64,000 bases of DNA from assembly GCA_022496205.1 (NCBI GenBank), contig WTXD01000012.1, positions 1 through 64,000 of the forward strand. Direction: 5' to 3'. Below the pieces are notes generated by a model. The model was not told the origin of the DNA, searched no databases, and saw only the letters and a program-made list of their open reading frames with translations. The stretch is from Gloeopeniophorella convolvens (taxonomy: Eukaryota; Basidiomycota; Agaricomycetes; Russulales). The position numbers and the translations under genes are program-made. Below, piece by piece: positions 46,349-57,922 of the stretch (position 1 is the first letter of the stretch; the number at the start of each line of letters is the position of its first letter).

Positions 46349-49300
46349 GTCGGTACAGGAGGCAAGGGCCTTAATGAGAGACTGGCGAGGGGACACGGAA
46401 GGTAAGCACAGGCGGCAAGAGCGGAGAAGGAGGCGGGGGGCAGGACCAGGGCTGGAAAAGGGCACGCGTTTTAGGTATGGGCGAGGATTCTCTCATGCCC
46501 ACGGTCTGGTCGTCATCGACGAAGATTATAGTTTATATATATAAAGAAAAGAATCGTTCTTCGCTCATTCACCTCCTGTGGCCGTCGGCGGTCGCGGCGA
46601 GAACGCGGTTACTGGGCACAGACGGCTCAGAAGCTCAGTAGTGCGAGTTTTGAACGGTGTCCACTGTTAAAGCTAAACCCGAGGGTAGGGTACGACAACG
46701 TCCGCGGGGAGACAGAAGGAGGAAGAGAGTCTGTTGGATGTGCGCTGAGCCGCGCGTAGCGCCTCCGACCATCTCGAGCCATCCCTTTCCACACGTGACC
46801 GAGATTTATCCGAGCCACGTTTCCAGGGCGCGTCGTTCTCCCGACCGCCTGGCGGCGCCCCACTAGCGAACCTGTGCGTCTTCTGACATATGCACCCGAC
46901 AATTGTGATCCTTTGCATTCAATATCGGGCCCGGCCGCCCCACCGTCTCCCACTCACTCCCCTTTCCTCCACCTCGCAGGGAAAACGCGGAGAAACCGAG
47001 GATATTTGGTGGGGCACGAGCGCACATCTTCTCTATATGGTCGTCGAAGAACACGCCTTCCCCAGCCCGAGCTGGACTGAGGGCTTTCTTACTACCATAT
47101 CCGGAAAGAGAACGACTGCCTTCGGGAGAAGGGCAGCTACGGAGGCGACCTTCTCCGACCGCAGGAGCCTGATGGTGGCGTTCGTAATCTCCGCGAGCTC
47201 GCTCAGGCCGCTGCGGACAAATCGGACCGTGTCTACCCGCGAACCTGCGCCGGTGCGGAAAAATCTTCCCACTTGCTCCTGGCTGGTGCGCTGCCATAGT
47301 TGAGCAGAATTTCCCGCGCAGCTTCCGTACCGGACTTAGTCAGCGTCATTGGGCAGGAATGACCTGCCAAGCTCGTCGAAGGTACTCAAGGGCGGCGAGG
47401 TATGCAGCTACTGACATTTACGAGTTAAACGCACTCCAAGCAATGTATTCGACGCTAGTGACAGCATGACTGTGCGCGACCATATCCCTTCACGGACGCT
47501 GTCAACTGGAGACTATTCATAGTAGGAACCAGTCGAAGCGAACACGCGCACTGACACGCTCGTGGGGATAGCCTCAACGTGAGGATGAGGGTGGGAGGGT
47601 GTGCGAGGAACTTGCATTGAAACTGTGGTAGCAAATATGTGAGCATGGAGGATGCTTGACGCGAGAAGCGCACTGTTCGTGCATGACGGCGTTGAAGGCT
47701 ACCCAGCTGTCGAAGCACACGATGTTGCGCTGAGTCCCACACCCGCACAACGGGAAGACCACGAGGGCGAAGCGCAAAGGAAGCAGTACCAATGGAGACT
47801 GATCGCCCAGCGACTCTACAGTAAGGCTGCGCCAGCCACTACCCTCGGTGATGATGTGAACGAGCGGAAACGTACGTTCCATTACTGGTCCGCCTCGCAT
47901 AATCGTTGGGAACATGTACAAGCATGTAGAGTACATTGGTTGTAAGATCGTGGCGCTTGATGTACCCCAGACCTTGGGCGCGTTCTCAATGGCACGTGGA
48001 GTGCAATACTGCGCCGGCTCAAAATTTGAGTGCGATCTGTGCATCGTTGTCTGAGATCGAAGCCGAGTGCCACGACAACCAGCGTATCGTCTGCTTTGAC
48101 AAAAACAGCCTAGAAACCTCCCATAAGAAACTCGATACATGAGTAGGCCTAGCCGACCCCATTCAACGGCAGCACTGCTTACCCCAGTCCCGACTCCCGA
48201 CAGCGTGCTCCCCGGAGTGTGAGTCGTCCGGTCGCCTCGAGCGTTCTGACACGTGTGCCCGAATTCGCCATCAAAGGACGTGGGGTACGCAATTTCAATT
48301 GTGCAACACAATGAGACAACCCCGCAGTGCCCCGGCGGTTGCCGATGGCTTTCCAAGGAGGGCATGTTTTTCAGCAGGCGTTACGTCGCACAATAAGAAC
48401 GCCATGAGCCTCGATCAATGTAACGAAGGCGCGAAGATGCGCTTGAGAGCAGAAGATCACGACGAGGTGGCCCGCGATGGGAAGTGTTGAACCGGATAGG
48501 AAGGCCCAGAGCTAGAGCCAGAAGTAGACGCTAACGGTCGCTCCGCCGCGGAGTTTGTTGGGTACGTATGTAGACAGCTTTCCTTGGGGAGATCATCCCA
48601 CAACGCCTGGTCAACTTGTTCTCGCGCGGAGTGACGCGGAATTGCTTAGTACATACCTTTCCATCTCACGTCAGCCGTGATTTCGGCACGCTGAGTCATG
48701 TAGGCACGCCACGCGCTTCTTATGAGGTACACCGAAGGCAAAGGCGAGGCAGCATGGGAAAGGGAGAGGCAGAGACCGGGTGCGCAAGCCATATAACAGA
48801 GATAACATGGTTAGTGAGCGGTCGAGATGTGGGTATGAGTATGTTGCTCCTGCATGTTGGTCGCATGATTGTTGAAGGTGGATGAAGGGCGCTTGCCAGT
48901 CGGGAACGTCGCGTCGGCGCGCGACGCGAGTGATCAATATATTCCCGGCGAAGTGGGCCGAGAAGTCTGCAATCCGTGCGGCAAGCGATCGCGGGACAAC
49001 TGGGAGAGAACAGAGTCGTGGATTCGAAACACCCACAGCTGGGCCCCAGCCTGCACGCCTGTGCAGCGTGTTTCCTGCGTGGTGGATGCGTGCAAGTGAC
49101 GAAAGCGTCGGAACGACCTCACCGGATGTCCAACGCTAAAATTTACCGCCGGCCCGCCAAGACCCGCCCAAACCGGCAGTGCCCGCATGGCCCGCTGCTC
49201 GCGGCTCAGCCAATTCCTGAGGCTGCCCTGCGCCGCCGATTGCGATTGAACCACCCGTTGTAGCCGCGTTGACTTGGCACGCCTGGTCCAACCACCTACC
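46349..49300. other. Intergenic region of 3 kb, no gene supported
   Basis: The left end is the transcription-factor promoter and includes a TATATATAAA stretch at 46532-46545. A 263-codon minus-strand open frame (47574-48365) is the longest frame here, but its composition is irregular and Cys-rich, with no motif and no splice partners. It is most likely chance. No mobile-element ends were seen. Confidence 0.4.
46532..46545 (-). promoter_or_regulatory. TATA-like element upstream of the Zn2Cys6 gene
   Basis: TTTATATATATAAA lies 184-197 bp before the chosen ATG at 46348. It is the only TATA-type stretch in the upstream 500 bp. It is nearly palindromic, so strand is assigned from the gene. Confidence 0.4.
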
Positions 49301-50061
49301 ATGTCCTTATTCTCGTTATTCTTCTGTTGTGCAAGACCTCGCTCGGAGAGTGTTTCTGTACGTGCTGACCTTCTTCCGGGATGTTTCTCTGTTCATTCAG
49401 CAACAGGGCGAGCCGGACGAAAATTCTCGCCTTATCCCTACCACCGAGGATGTCTCGTACGTTCTCTGCGACTGAGGCTCATTCCTGATCTGAGGACCTA
49501 TTCTTCTGCCCAAAGACCTGCAGCTCGGCATGTTGTTGTGGACCAGCAGCGCATGAAAGAGCGTCTTGGCGTGATCGTCCGAGCTAAAGAAGGGTAATTC
49601 CACTACACTCTCTCCTGTTCCTATCTTCTCACGTCCAGGAAAGCAAAATGGTCAATGTCAACGCAGCCCTCCCGTTCAATTTGAATAACAGTAGCAAGGG
49701 GTTGGGCCGTTTCCGCACCCGCTCGCCGCAGCCATCCGTCGATACCGAGCGATCCATGAGTTCTGCATCGGTGTCGGCATCGCATGATTTCGATGAGGAG
49801 ACGCGGTGGCCAACACTCAACGTGCGGATTGTTCGGGGTGGAAGCACGCTCGCCCGTGGACGTCCGATAGTTCGCGACGTTGGATCAGACCGGGATGGGG
49901 ACGATACAGAGGCAGCTGACGCGCAACCAGAGGTACGTCTTCTGATAAACAAGCGCGTCCCTGTTCTAAGGTGCTGCTCTTAGGGTGTGGAAGGGCGGTC
50001 ATCCGACGGCGCATTCAAAATTCAGAATGTAGGATCCCTTTCGCGAAGCTGGGGTGACTGA
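49301..50061 (+). CDS. Small basidiomycete-conserved protein (unknown function)
   Basis: The exons are 49301-49357, 49401-49456, 49516-49593, 49644-49932 and 49984-50061 (185 aa). Exon 2 may start 6 nt later at a second CAG. The layout matches a family I recall from Agaricomycetes: a short hydrophobic, Cys-containing start (MSLFSLFFCC), SRLIPTTED, the core DQQRMKERLGVIVRAKEGKM with VNVN after it, a variable Ser/Arg middle, and a conserved C-terminus FKIQNVGSLSRSWGD. Two of the inferred acceptors are AAG rather than CAG; the conserved core supports them. The Cys-rich N-terminus could be lipidated. No function is known to me. Confidence 0.72.
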
Positions 50062-50542
50062 ACCCTAAAGCTTGACCGTGCAGCGTCTCTGTCGTATTCT
50101 TTTTTCGCACTTTATTTTCATCGTTGCAATTGATATGCTCCTTGTATTTCCGTCACAATCCTAACAATACCATGATTTTGTAGCAATTCTTGACGTGCTG
50201 CCTCCGTTACTTTCACTTGGTTGGTCCACCTCGGGATGACGGGTGTTCAGCATTCTGAGCGAGTTCTCTTCTAACTCGGTGAAGGAGAACACTTCCCTAA
50301 CACGATGATGGTACTGCGGTAGCTCGAAAATCTGGGTCGGATTTCAAACTATGGAAGTCCGGAATAAGTAGAGTACAGCCAGCGAATGGCGGGTTATGTG
50401 GACATGCTACGCAATTTGGGTCCGCCAATGATTTCGAAACGTCATATACGACCCTCATACAGTGCTATTGTAAATGATACTCGAGCCATGGGCTATGGCT
50501 AACATATTCCGGATCCGGCGTTCGCACAAGTAGGACACAGCT
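50062..50542. other. Convergent 3' region
   Basis: About 480 bp between two convergent stop codons. T-rich words just after 50090 (TCTTTTTTCGCACTTTATTTTC) fit a 3' UTR or polyadenylation region for the plus-strand gene. No gene is seen. Confidence 0.45.
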
Positions 50543-52401
50543 TCACCCGTTCAGAAGGCGTATTCTCCATTCTGCATATCCATCGGAGTGCTGACCAGAC
50601 ACCCATAGGATCAGATCTACAAGTATATATGCACATCGAAGCACGCACCAAGACCTCTACAGCTCGATCAGCACTGAAGTAAGTCTCTGAACTTTCAGCT
50701 TCGGGCTCTGTGTCGAGTGGTGCCTTGGACTTGATCCCGCGGTAGGGCAGTTTCGACGAGAAATCCCTCTTGAAACAACTCAAGTGCCGTATAATGTTCG
50801 GTGTACTGGTCACCTGTTGCCCTTCGTATGCATTACGGATACGGTGGGAATTGAAGTCTAACTGGACGAACGGATAGTCCGAGCAGAGAAGCACCGTCTC
50901 CCCAATCGTGCAGATCTTCTCATTGATGTCAATACGTTGAACGCGCGGGTGATTGCAGGGCCCCACTTGCGCCACGTCACGCGGGGTGGTAGATTCCTAT
51001 TGACAAGGTTGAGCAGCGCAGCACGGTGGACTACCAGCCGTATGGAACGGTAGATGCGCCCCATCTCCGGCGAGACCTCGTACCCGTCCTGGCTTCCATT
51101 CGCCTCTTCGTCTTCTGCTTCTGCTTCTTGGGGACTTCCACCCCCGTTGTCCGGCCCTTCGTCCTCACCATCTTCTGCCGCCTCTCCAGGATCGCTCCAC
51201 CAGTCACATTGATACTCGAGGGTGACACAGGTAACGGCTTGGTCGGGATCGTGTCGGAAAGGAACACCCGGTGTGAGATAGGGCGCGCAAAGGCTGGGTC
51301 GCTGGGGTCCGTGTGGCTGAAGAAAGCATCACACATAAAGCCTTCTCCCTGGGTCCGCGGGAGCTCGAGTACGTGAAGAGTATGCAAGTCCGGCGTGACA
51401 ATGTCGAGCCGGCATAACTCGAGGGCGTTATCCTCCCTGCGAATGAAGGCGATTATGACGGGGGAGACGGCCGCAAGACACGGCATATAGAAGGAACCTT
51501 CGTCGGAAGAACACTCGCGAAGCTGAAGTGTGCTGCAGCGTAACGACGATAAAGACTGAGACAGTCACTTACTTTTACTACGCTCCCATCCTTCCAACCG
51601 ACCAGATAGATGCGATCCGTGAATCCGCACTGCTGATCGAAATTCATGATGATGAGGACATGATCCCCGATGATCTGCATCTGTGCCGAGCAGCCAGTGG
51701 GAGCGTCGCCATAGTCATGTGGGAGGTAGATGGTTGTTTTGCGCGCGTATTGATGGGGTTCTCCTCGGCGAAAGCTGAGCAACCGCAGCTCAGACGTGCA
51801 ATGATTGATCGACAGTGCCCTAGAACAGCAAGCTGCAGCGAGGAGTAAAACATGTGCAAACGGGGCACGCACGGGACGAGGATGGCGAACAAGTCGTGTT
51901 GCTCGATTGCGAAGGCATACGAGGTCATGTAGCTGTCTCGCGGCAGCTGCAGAGCCACCTCACGGTAGTCATCTTGGCCTAGGCGAGAGTATAGGTCTAT
52001 GTACCTGTACCCGGACTTCTGTTGTCGCAAGTTGGTGATGCGTACCTCCACAAAGAAACCCTCTACAATGAGAGAACGATAGAGTCTTCCTCCCTCCCTC
52101 CCTTCCTCTTGGACGACAACTTTTCCGGCGTAGCCCCCGAAATATTGAAAGTACCCCACGCAGTGAGCCATCGCTGCAGGGCCTTCAGACGCAACTCCGT
52201 AGATAGACCCTCAGGCGGGGGACAGTCATTGAGTCCTGCCTCCTTGAGGCTGAGAGAGTATTGCCGCAGATGGTGGTCATCTAAAATCGAGGCTAAGTGC
52301 TTGCACGTCACTTGCAATTCCAAAATAGTCTGAAGAGGAAGATAGGATGTTATCATCCAGATGAGCTCCAGAGGAAGTTTGAGCAACCCTGCCACGGACA
52401 T
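50543..52401 (-). CDS. F-box protein (basidiomycete type), one frameshift in exon 5
   Basis: The exons are 52401-52155, 52107-51873, 51819-51573, 51522-51335, 51293-50649 and 50590-50543. The N-terminal F-box is clear: LLKLPLELIWMITSYLPLQ then ILELQVTCKHLASIL. Downstream resembles the long beta-rich domain of basidiomycete F-box proteins: RYIDLYSRLGQDDYREVALQ, DSYMTSYAFAIEQHDLFAI, QIIGDHVLIIM and LVVHRAALLNLV. F-box proteins recruit substrates to SCF ubiquitin ligases; the target is unknown. In exon 5 the frame shifts near 50942-50964; one additional base in the GGGG/CCC run at 50958-50964 would give 536 aa. Intron 51294-51334 (41 nt) and the AAG acceptor of intron 52108-52154 are inferred. 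An upstream 5' exon is possible. Divergent from ADE6. Confidence 0.72.
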
Positions 52402-52531
52402 CAATGCAAGGAGCAATGGACCGACGTCGCCAGAATACGATGCTTAGATTAAGTTACTGATACATACCATTGAAGTCCGCCAGAGAGTCCGACGGCGCCC
52501 TTCCTCGACCTAAATGTGGCCGTTTGAAAAA

Positions 52532-52546
52532 GCTCGAACTTCGAGC
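52532..52546. repeat. Perfect inverted repeat GCTCGAA-C-TTCGAGC
   Basis: A 15-bp palindrome with 7-bp arms and a one-base centre in the ADE6/F-box promoter. It could be a dimer-binding operator. Confidence 0.6.
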
Positions 52547-52570
52547 ACCCGGCGCTCAGCCAAGCGGAAG

Positions 52571-52595
52571 CCCTAACCTCACGACAAGGTTAGGG
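52571..52595. repeat. Perfect inverted repeat with telomere-like arms (CCCTAACCT / AGGTTAGGG)
   Basis: Nine-base arms are separated by 7 bp. Each arm contains the TTAGGG/CCCTAA word. Such interstitial motifs bind Tbf1-, Reb1- or Rap1-like Myb factors in other fungi (general knowledge). It lies about 165-190 bp before the ADE6 ATG. Confidence 0.6.
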
Positions 52596-52618
52596 TAAGC
52601 GCGTGGTTCCCGAATCCC

Positions 52619-52642
52619 GGCCCACTACCACGGCTGTGGGCC
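52619..52642. repeat. Perfect inverted repeat GGCCCAC / GTGGGCC
   Basis: Seven-base arms with a 10-bp spacer, about 120-140 bp before the ADE6 ATG. It is the third inverted repeat in this promoter. Confidence 0.55.
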
Positions 52643-52758
52643 AAATTTCTTGAGGAGGGCGATCACAGGAGACAGTCCCCACAAAACATTGCGATTGACC
52701 CCCACCGGGTAGATATCCTCTCTTTCAAGGAGGGTCTAGTTTTGACACGAATTCAGAT

Positions 52759-55700
52759 ATGCTTGTTCTCCCGGGCTCTTCTGCGTTGTCTCCAGCCAGA
52801 CGAGACATACTCCTGGCACAGATCCGCCAGAGCACGCCGGCCGTCGTCTCCGTAGATGCGATTTACATTCACATCGTGCACGGCTCTTCGGACACTGCGG
52901 AATCTGAACTTCAGGACTCGAGCTCTTCTGCTCGTCGGACGCTCGATCGACTCCTGTCCTATGGAGACGACATCTCGCTTCCCGAAACCCGAAGCACTTT
53001 TCATAACGATGCCGGCGTCATCTACGTTTTACCCAGGCCTGGCTCCGTCTCTCCGTGGTCCAGTAAAGCAACGGATATTTCCACACTCTGCAAACTAGGG
53101 AATCATGTCAGCCGCCTCGAGCGCGGGCTTGCCTTCATCGTCCAGACCGAAGGCGGCGCACTGTCTCAAGATGATCTCAATCAGTTCTCTCTTCACCTAC
53201 ACGACCGCATGACCCAGACAGTCTCATTCTCACGCCCTTCTCAAGGCGTCACTCTCGCGGAAGCGCAGGCGGCGCCACTCCGTACAGTCGACCTCTCCCC
53301 ATCGGACCTTTCGCCCAGAGAGAAGCTAGAGCGCGCAAATAGGGAGCTCGGCCTTGCGCTCGCATCGGACGAGATCGACTACCTCGTTGACGCCTTCATC
53401 TCCGGAAGCGATCCCATTGCACGCAATCCCACCGATGCGGAGCTCTTCATGTTCGCGCAAGTGAACTCGGAGCACTGTCGACACAAGATTTTCAACGCCT
53501 CTTGGTCGATCGATGGCGCCCCTCAGTCGACTTCATTGTTCCAGATGATCCGCAACACCGAGAAGCTCCACCCCACCGGCACTATCTCCGCCTACTCAGA
53601 CAATGCGGCTGTTTTCGAAGGCACCACCTCCCCCCGTTTTGGCATCACTTATCCGTCTTCCCCTTCCTCGAGCCAAGCTGTCGAGCGCACTTATCATGAA
53701 TCAGAAGAAGTGATGCATGTTCTGATCAAGGTCGAAACCCATAACCATCCGACGGCTGTCTCCCCTTATCCCGGAGCGGCCACAGGATCAGGGGGCGAAA
53801 TCCGTGACGAGGGCGCTGTTGGGCGTGGATCTAAACCCAAAGCTGGTCTCACGGGTTTCTCGGTATCTAACCTTCTTATCCCTCGTTATGTGCAACCGTG
53901 GGAGGAGGATTTTGGCCGACCGGCGCATATTGCCAGCGCTCTGGACATTATGATCGAAGGGCCTCTTGGTGCGGCGGCATTCAACAACGAGTTCGGCCGT
54001 CCTACATTGACTGGCTATTTTCGCACGTTTGCGGAGCGCGAGGCTGGAGATGATGGCCCGGTGAGGGGATACCACAAGCCGATCATGCTCGCAGGAGGTT
54101 TGGGCAATGTACGCCCCCAGTTTGCGCAGAAGTCCAAAATTACGCCGGGGGCGAAGTTGGTCGTTCTCGGTGGGCCGGGCATGCTCATCGGGCTGGGCGG
54201 CGGCGCGGCATCGAGCCAGGCGTTAGGCACAGGTGACGCAGCCCTCGACTTCGCATCAGTGCAACGTGACAATGCAGAAATGCAACGCCGCTGCCAGCAA
54301 GTCATCGATGCATGCGTTGACCGGGGAGCAGAGAATCCTATTCAAAGCATCCACGACGTCGGCGCTGGCGGGCTGTCCAATGCATTTCCCGAGCTTGTAC
54401 ACGACTCCGGACTCGGCGCAACGTTCGAAATCCGTGATGTGCCACTCGCGGATACGTCACTTTCGCCCATGGAAATCTGGTGCAATGAATCGCAAGAGCG
54501 CTACGTGCTTGCGGTGGACCATGCGCACGAAGACGCGTTCCGCGCAATCGCAGAGCGAGAGCGTTGTCCCTTCGGTATCGTCGGCGTCGCGACTGAGGCG
54601 GACGAACTCATCGTGACCGACCGTCTTCTCGGTGTCGACGTCATCCGGCTCAAGATGTCTACGCTGTTCGGCAAACCACCTCGCATGTCCCGCAGCGATA
54701 CGACGCGCGAACCCCACCGGATTCCCTTCGACGCGACCCTCGCTACGTACCTCCCCTCCGAAAACATGCTTCCGGTCCGACTCGTTGAAGCCGCTGCACG
54801 CGTGCTACGCCTGCCAAGCGTTGGGTCCAAGTCATTCCTGATCACCATCGGCGACCGCAGCGTGACGGGTCTTGTCACCCGCGACCAGATGGTTGGGCCG
54901 TGGCAAATTCCCGTCGCAGATGTCGCGGTAACTCGCACGTCGTATGGCTTTGGCATGCACACGGGCGAAGCGATGGTTATCGGCGAGCGCACCCCCCTGG
55001 CGCTTATCTCTGGACCTGCTGCCGCTCGCATGGCGGTCGCCGAAGCTCTGACGAATCTCGCAGCGGCCCGCGTGAGCGCGCTCGAGCGTGTCAAGCTCAG
55101 CGCGAACTGGATGAGCGCTGCCAGCACACCAGGAGAAGGTGCTGCTCTGTACGCCGCAGTGCAGGCGATCGGAATGGAGTTGTGCCCGGCGCTTGGCATC
55201 GGCATCCCGGTCGGAAAGGACTCGATGTCGATGGCGATGCGATGGCGCGATCACGATAGCGGCGAAGAACGCTCTGTTACCGCACCACTTTCCCTCATTG
55301 TCACGGCTTTCGCACCAGTTGAGGACGTCGGAGCGACATGGACGCCACAGCTGCGCACGGATGCGGACGGCCCAACTGCGCTGGTGTTCTTCGACCTCGC
55401 TCACGGCAAGCAGCGGCTTGGCGGCTCGGCGCTCGCCCAAGTGTTCAGGCAAATCGGCTCGGAGGTGCCAGACGTTGAAGACCCACATTCACTCAAGGCA
55501 TTCTTCAATGCATGCCAAGCAGTGCGGCAGAGCGAATCAGGACTCGTACTAGCCTATCACGACCGTTCCGATGGCGGTCTCTTCGTGACAGTGGCAGAAA
55601 TGGCGATCGCAGGCCGCGTCGGCGTGGAGATCAACCTGGATGTTCTTCATGGCCCTGGAGGCCCCGTCGAGGCACTGTTCAACGAGGAACTTGGCGCGGT

Positions 55701-56823
55701 CTTACAGGTCCAAGAGTCTCAGCTGCCGCGTCTCCTGGACGCCTTCGTTTCACGTGGCTTCCCATCCACATCTATCCACGCTATAGGCAAGGTGCTCTCC
55801 GATCCGAAGGACCAGTCCATCACAGTAGTGCACGAAGGCAAGATCATATTTTCCAGCACTCGCGCTGTGCTCAATCAGCTGTGGGCCGAAACATCGTTCG
55901 AGATGCAAGCTTTGCGGGACGACCCCGACTGCGCTGCCGAGGAATTCGCGCTAATTGGGGACGAGACACACGTGGGACTTACGTACGACCTCACCTTCAC
56001 CCCCACGCCAAGCCGTTCGCTGTTCCGCCGGCCCAAGGTTGCGGTACTGCGCGAACAGGGCGTGAACGGGCACGTAGAAATGGCTTGGGCATTCACGGCC
56101 TCTGGCTTCGACGCCGTGGACGTCCATATGTCCGACCTCGTCTCAGGTACCATCGACCTCACGGGGTTCCGCGGACTCGCGGCGTGCGGTGGATTCTCGT
56201 ACGGCGACGTGCTTGGCGCCGGAGCCGGCTGGGCACACGCGGCGCTGCTGCATGAAGGCGCACGGGATGCCTTCGAGACGTTCTTCGCGCGTGAGGACAC
56301 GTTCGCCCTGGGCGTGTGCAATGGGTGTCAATTCCTCAGCCACATGCGAGAAGTGATCCCAGGCGCGGGAAACTGGCCTCTATTCAAGGCGAATCGCAGT
56401 GGAAGGTTCGAGGCACGCGTGTCGCTGGTCGAGATTGTCGACAATCCGGTGACACAAGAATCCGTTTTCCTACGCGGTATGAATGGCTCGCGCCTGCCGG
56501 TGGCGGTCGCTCATGGGGAGGGTCGCGCAGAGTTTCCCGAGGGTGTGTTAGATGCGTTCAACGCGCAAGGCCTTGGGGCAGTACGCTACGTGGATGGTGC
56601 AGGCAAGCCGACAGAGGTGTACCCTCTCAACCCGAACGGGAGCCCGGGTGGTCTCACCGGGGTACAAACGGCGAACGGACGGGTGCTTGCATTGATGCCC
56701 CATCCGGAGCGCGTGGTCACATTGGAGAGCAACAGCTGGTACCCCCCAAAGATGAGAGAGACCTGGGGTGGAGTGGGGCCATGGTTCCGACTGTTCCAGA
56801 ACGCACGCCAGTGGTGCGGTTGA
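52759..56823 (+). CDS. ADE6: Phosphoribosylformylglycinamidine synthase (single-chain PurL type)
   Basis: One uninterrupted exon of 1354 aa, the usual length of eukaryotic FGAM synthase. It catalyses the ATP- and glutamine-dependent conversion of FGAR to FGAM, step four of de novo purine synthesis. Signatures in order are: [38 protein letters not shown] and [14 protein letters not shown] (ATP and substrate site); [35 protein letters not shown] in the second half; and the glutaminase domain with [20 protein letters not shown]. The nucleophile is Cys1187 in LGVCNGCQ, and the catalytic pair is His1315/Glu1317 in MPHPERV. It is the only intron-free long gene in the window. Regulation may involve the upstream inverted repeats. 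Confidence 0.97.
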   Translation: MLVLPGSSALSPARRDILLAQIRQSTPAVVSVDAIYIHIVHGSSDTAESELQDSSSSARRTLDRLLSYGDDISLPETRSTFHNDAGVIYVLPRPGSVSPWSSKATDISTLCKLGNHVSRLERGLAFIVQTEGGALSQDDLNQFSLHLHDRMTQTVSFSRPSQGVTLAEAQAAPLRTVDLSPSDLSPREKLERANRELGLALASDEIDYLVDAFISGSDPIARNPTDAELFMFAQVNSEHCRHKIFNASWSIDGAPQSTSLFQMIRNTEKLHPTGTISAYSDNAAVFEGTTSPRFGITYPSSPSSSQAVERTYHESEEVMHVLIKVETHNHPTAVSPYPGAATGSGGEIRDEGAVGRGSKPKAGLTGFSVSNLLIPRYVQPWEEDFGRPAHIASALDIMIEGPLGAAAFNNEFGRPTLTGYFRTFAEREAGDDGPVRGYHKPIMLAGGLGNVRPQFAQKSKITPGAKLVVLGGPGMLIGLGGGAASSQALGTGDAALDFASVQRDNAEMQRRCQQVIDACVDRGAENPIQSIHDVGAGGLSNAFPELVHDSGLGATFEIRDVPLADTSLSPMEIWCNESQERYVLAVDHAHEDAFRAIAERERCPFGIVGVATEADELIVTDRLLGVDVIRLKMSTLFGKPPRMSRSDTTREPHRIPFDATLATYLPSENMLPVRLVEAAARVLRLPSVGSKSFLITIGDRSVTGLVTRDQMVGPWQIPVADVAVTRTSYGFGMHTGEAMVIGERTPLALISGPAAARMAVAEALTNLAAARVSALERVKLSANWMSAASTPGEGAALYAAVQAIGMELCPALGIGIPVGKDSMSMAMRWRDHDSGEERSVTAPLSLIVTAFAPVEDVGATWTPQLRTDADGPTALVFFDLAHGKQRLGGSALAQVFRQIGSEVPDVEDPHSLKAFFNACQAVRQSESGLVLAYHDRSDGGLFVTVAEMAIAGRVGVEINLDVLHGPGGPVEALFNEELGAVLQVQESQLPRLLDAFVSRGFPSTSIHAIGKVLSDPKDQSITVVHEGKIIFSSTRAVLNQLWAETSFEMQALRDDPDCAAEEFALIGDETHVGLTYDLTFTPTPSRSLFRRPKVAVLREQGVNGHVEMAWAFTASGFDAVDVHMSDLVSGTIDLTGFRGLAACGGFSYGDVLGAGAGWAHAALLHEGARDAFETFFAREDTFALGVCNGCQFLSHMREVIPGAGNWPLFKANRSGRFEARVSLVEIVDNPVTQESVFLRGMNGSRLPVAVAHGEGRAEFPEGVLDAFNAQGLGAVRYVDGAGKPTEVYPLNPNGSPGGLTGVQTANGRVLALMPHPERVVTLESNSWYPPKMRETWGGVGPWFRLFQNARQWCG

Positions 56824-57252
56824 GGGGTGCGCATCGAATTGTTCTTCCTGAACGGAGCCAATCTCACATGTTTCTCGCTAGCTGTGGCTGCGCTGCAATG
56901 CATGTGATCCGGGTAGTTGCAGCTGAAAGAAGATGTAAAATCGCGTGTACGAGACAGGTTGGAGGTTAATAGATCTGCAAGCGTATGACGTCATATATGA
57001 CCAGTGACCGCTCCGCGACCTGTGCACGGGGAACAGACTTGCGAACTCCAACAACCGCCCGAGTAGGTACAGACATTTGCTCCCTCGGTTCGTCACTGAG
57101 TGCGTCATCGCGCGTCATGGGGCTGGCGTCCTTCGAGTATACCGACTTTATATAAAGAGGTTGCATCCGCTCAACCTCGTCATCACAAACATCACTTGCT
57201 CACATAACCACTCTTCTCTCATCACCACTTAATACCACAACCCACAACCGTC
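56824..57252. promoter_or_regulatory. ADE6 3' flank and promoter of the CsbD-like gene
   Basis: TATATAAAG at 57149-57157 lies about 95-104 bp before the ATG at 57253. It is one of the strongest TATA boxes in the window and fits a strongly inducible gene. The leader is rich in CATCAC and CACAAC words and lacks ATG. Confidence 0.55.
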
Positions 57253-57682
57253 ATGTCTGCCAACCCAACAGCAACGAACCTTCGTACGCCTTCTCTTCTG
57301 TTCTCGTGATATACAGAGAACTGACGTATGGTATAGCAAGACTACCGGCCAGTACCACTCTCTCAAGGGCACTGTCGTCGAGACGATTGGTGACTTGACT
57401 GGAGCGAAGACATGGACCGATTCTGGCAAGCAGGAGCATGCCCAGGGCGAGGCTGAGTACGACGCTGCTCAAGCCAAGGGCTATGCAGACGGCACCATTG
57501 ATCGCCTCGGCGGCAAGAAGGATGCCGTTGTTGGCGCCGTTACTGGCGATCGTCAACAGGAAGTTTCCGGTTCGTGCCTTTTTTTGATCCACGCGCGAAG
57601 CTATGCTAATCAGTGCAATCTAGGCAACATTCGTCATGACAAGGGAGAGGCTCAACAGGATATCAACCGCCCCAGCTCTTGA
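57253..57682 (+). CDS. CsbD-like small hydrophilic stress protein
   Basis: Exons are 57253-57283, 57337-57569 and 57624-57682. Exons 2 and 3 are firm and in frame: [20 protein letters not shown], then [36 protein letters not shown] and [14 protein letters not shown], ending QQDINRPSS. This is the CsbD fold of bacterial general-stress proteins; fungal members are also annotated as cruciform-DNA-recognising Hmp1-like proteins. Exon 1 (MSANPTATN...) has a strong donor at 57284, but its phase is one base short of exon 2. Either one base is missing, or the true first exon or donor differs. The expected length is 107 aa. It is convergent with the EF-hand/ZZ gene, with a 240-bp gap. Confidence 0.75.
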
Positions 57683-57922
57683 TTCGCGAGGTGTGCATTA
57701 ACCCGTCTCGGCATATATGTACAATGCATCTGTAGAAGACTTGTAGGCACAATATGGATGTTTAATATGCACCCGAGTCAATGATTTGCATTTAACTTTG
57801 GTAGTTCATGGCTCGATGGCGTGACCAAACGAATACAATCTCGTATTCACTACTATATGGGATTCACCACGACACGTGTCAAAGTTTAGAAAATGGCTAT
57901 CTATTATACACTAGCGGAGAGT

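Larger units (their letters stand above)
52402..52758. promoter_or_regulatory. Divergent promoter between F-box gene and ADE6, with three inverted repeats
   Basis: This 357-bp gap contains three perfect inverted repeats within 111 bp, listed separately. No TATA box was seen. I found no TGACTC element, the Bas1/Gcn4-type site of yeast purine genes. Confidence 0.55.

Noticed and set aside
47574..48365. 263-codon minus-strand open frame as a gene
   Set aside because: Longest frame in its region, but Cys- and Ser-rich with no domain, membrane or signal pattern, and no splice continuation. Most likely chance in GC-rich DNA.
51294..51334. Treating the frame change at this point of the F-box gene as another base deletion
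   Set aside because: A GTGTGA...CAG intron of 41 nt fits phase 2 on both sides, so splicing is the better explanation here, although the intron is short.
54501..55488. Long antisense frames over the second half of ADE6
   Set aside because: They mirror the codon bias of the FGAM synthase gene, whose motifs are unambiguous on the plus strand.
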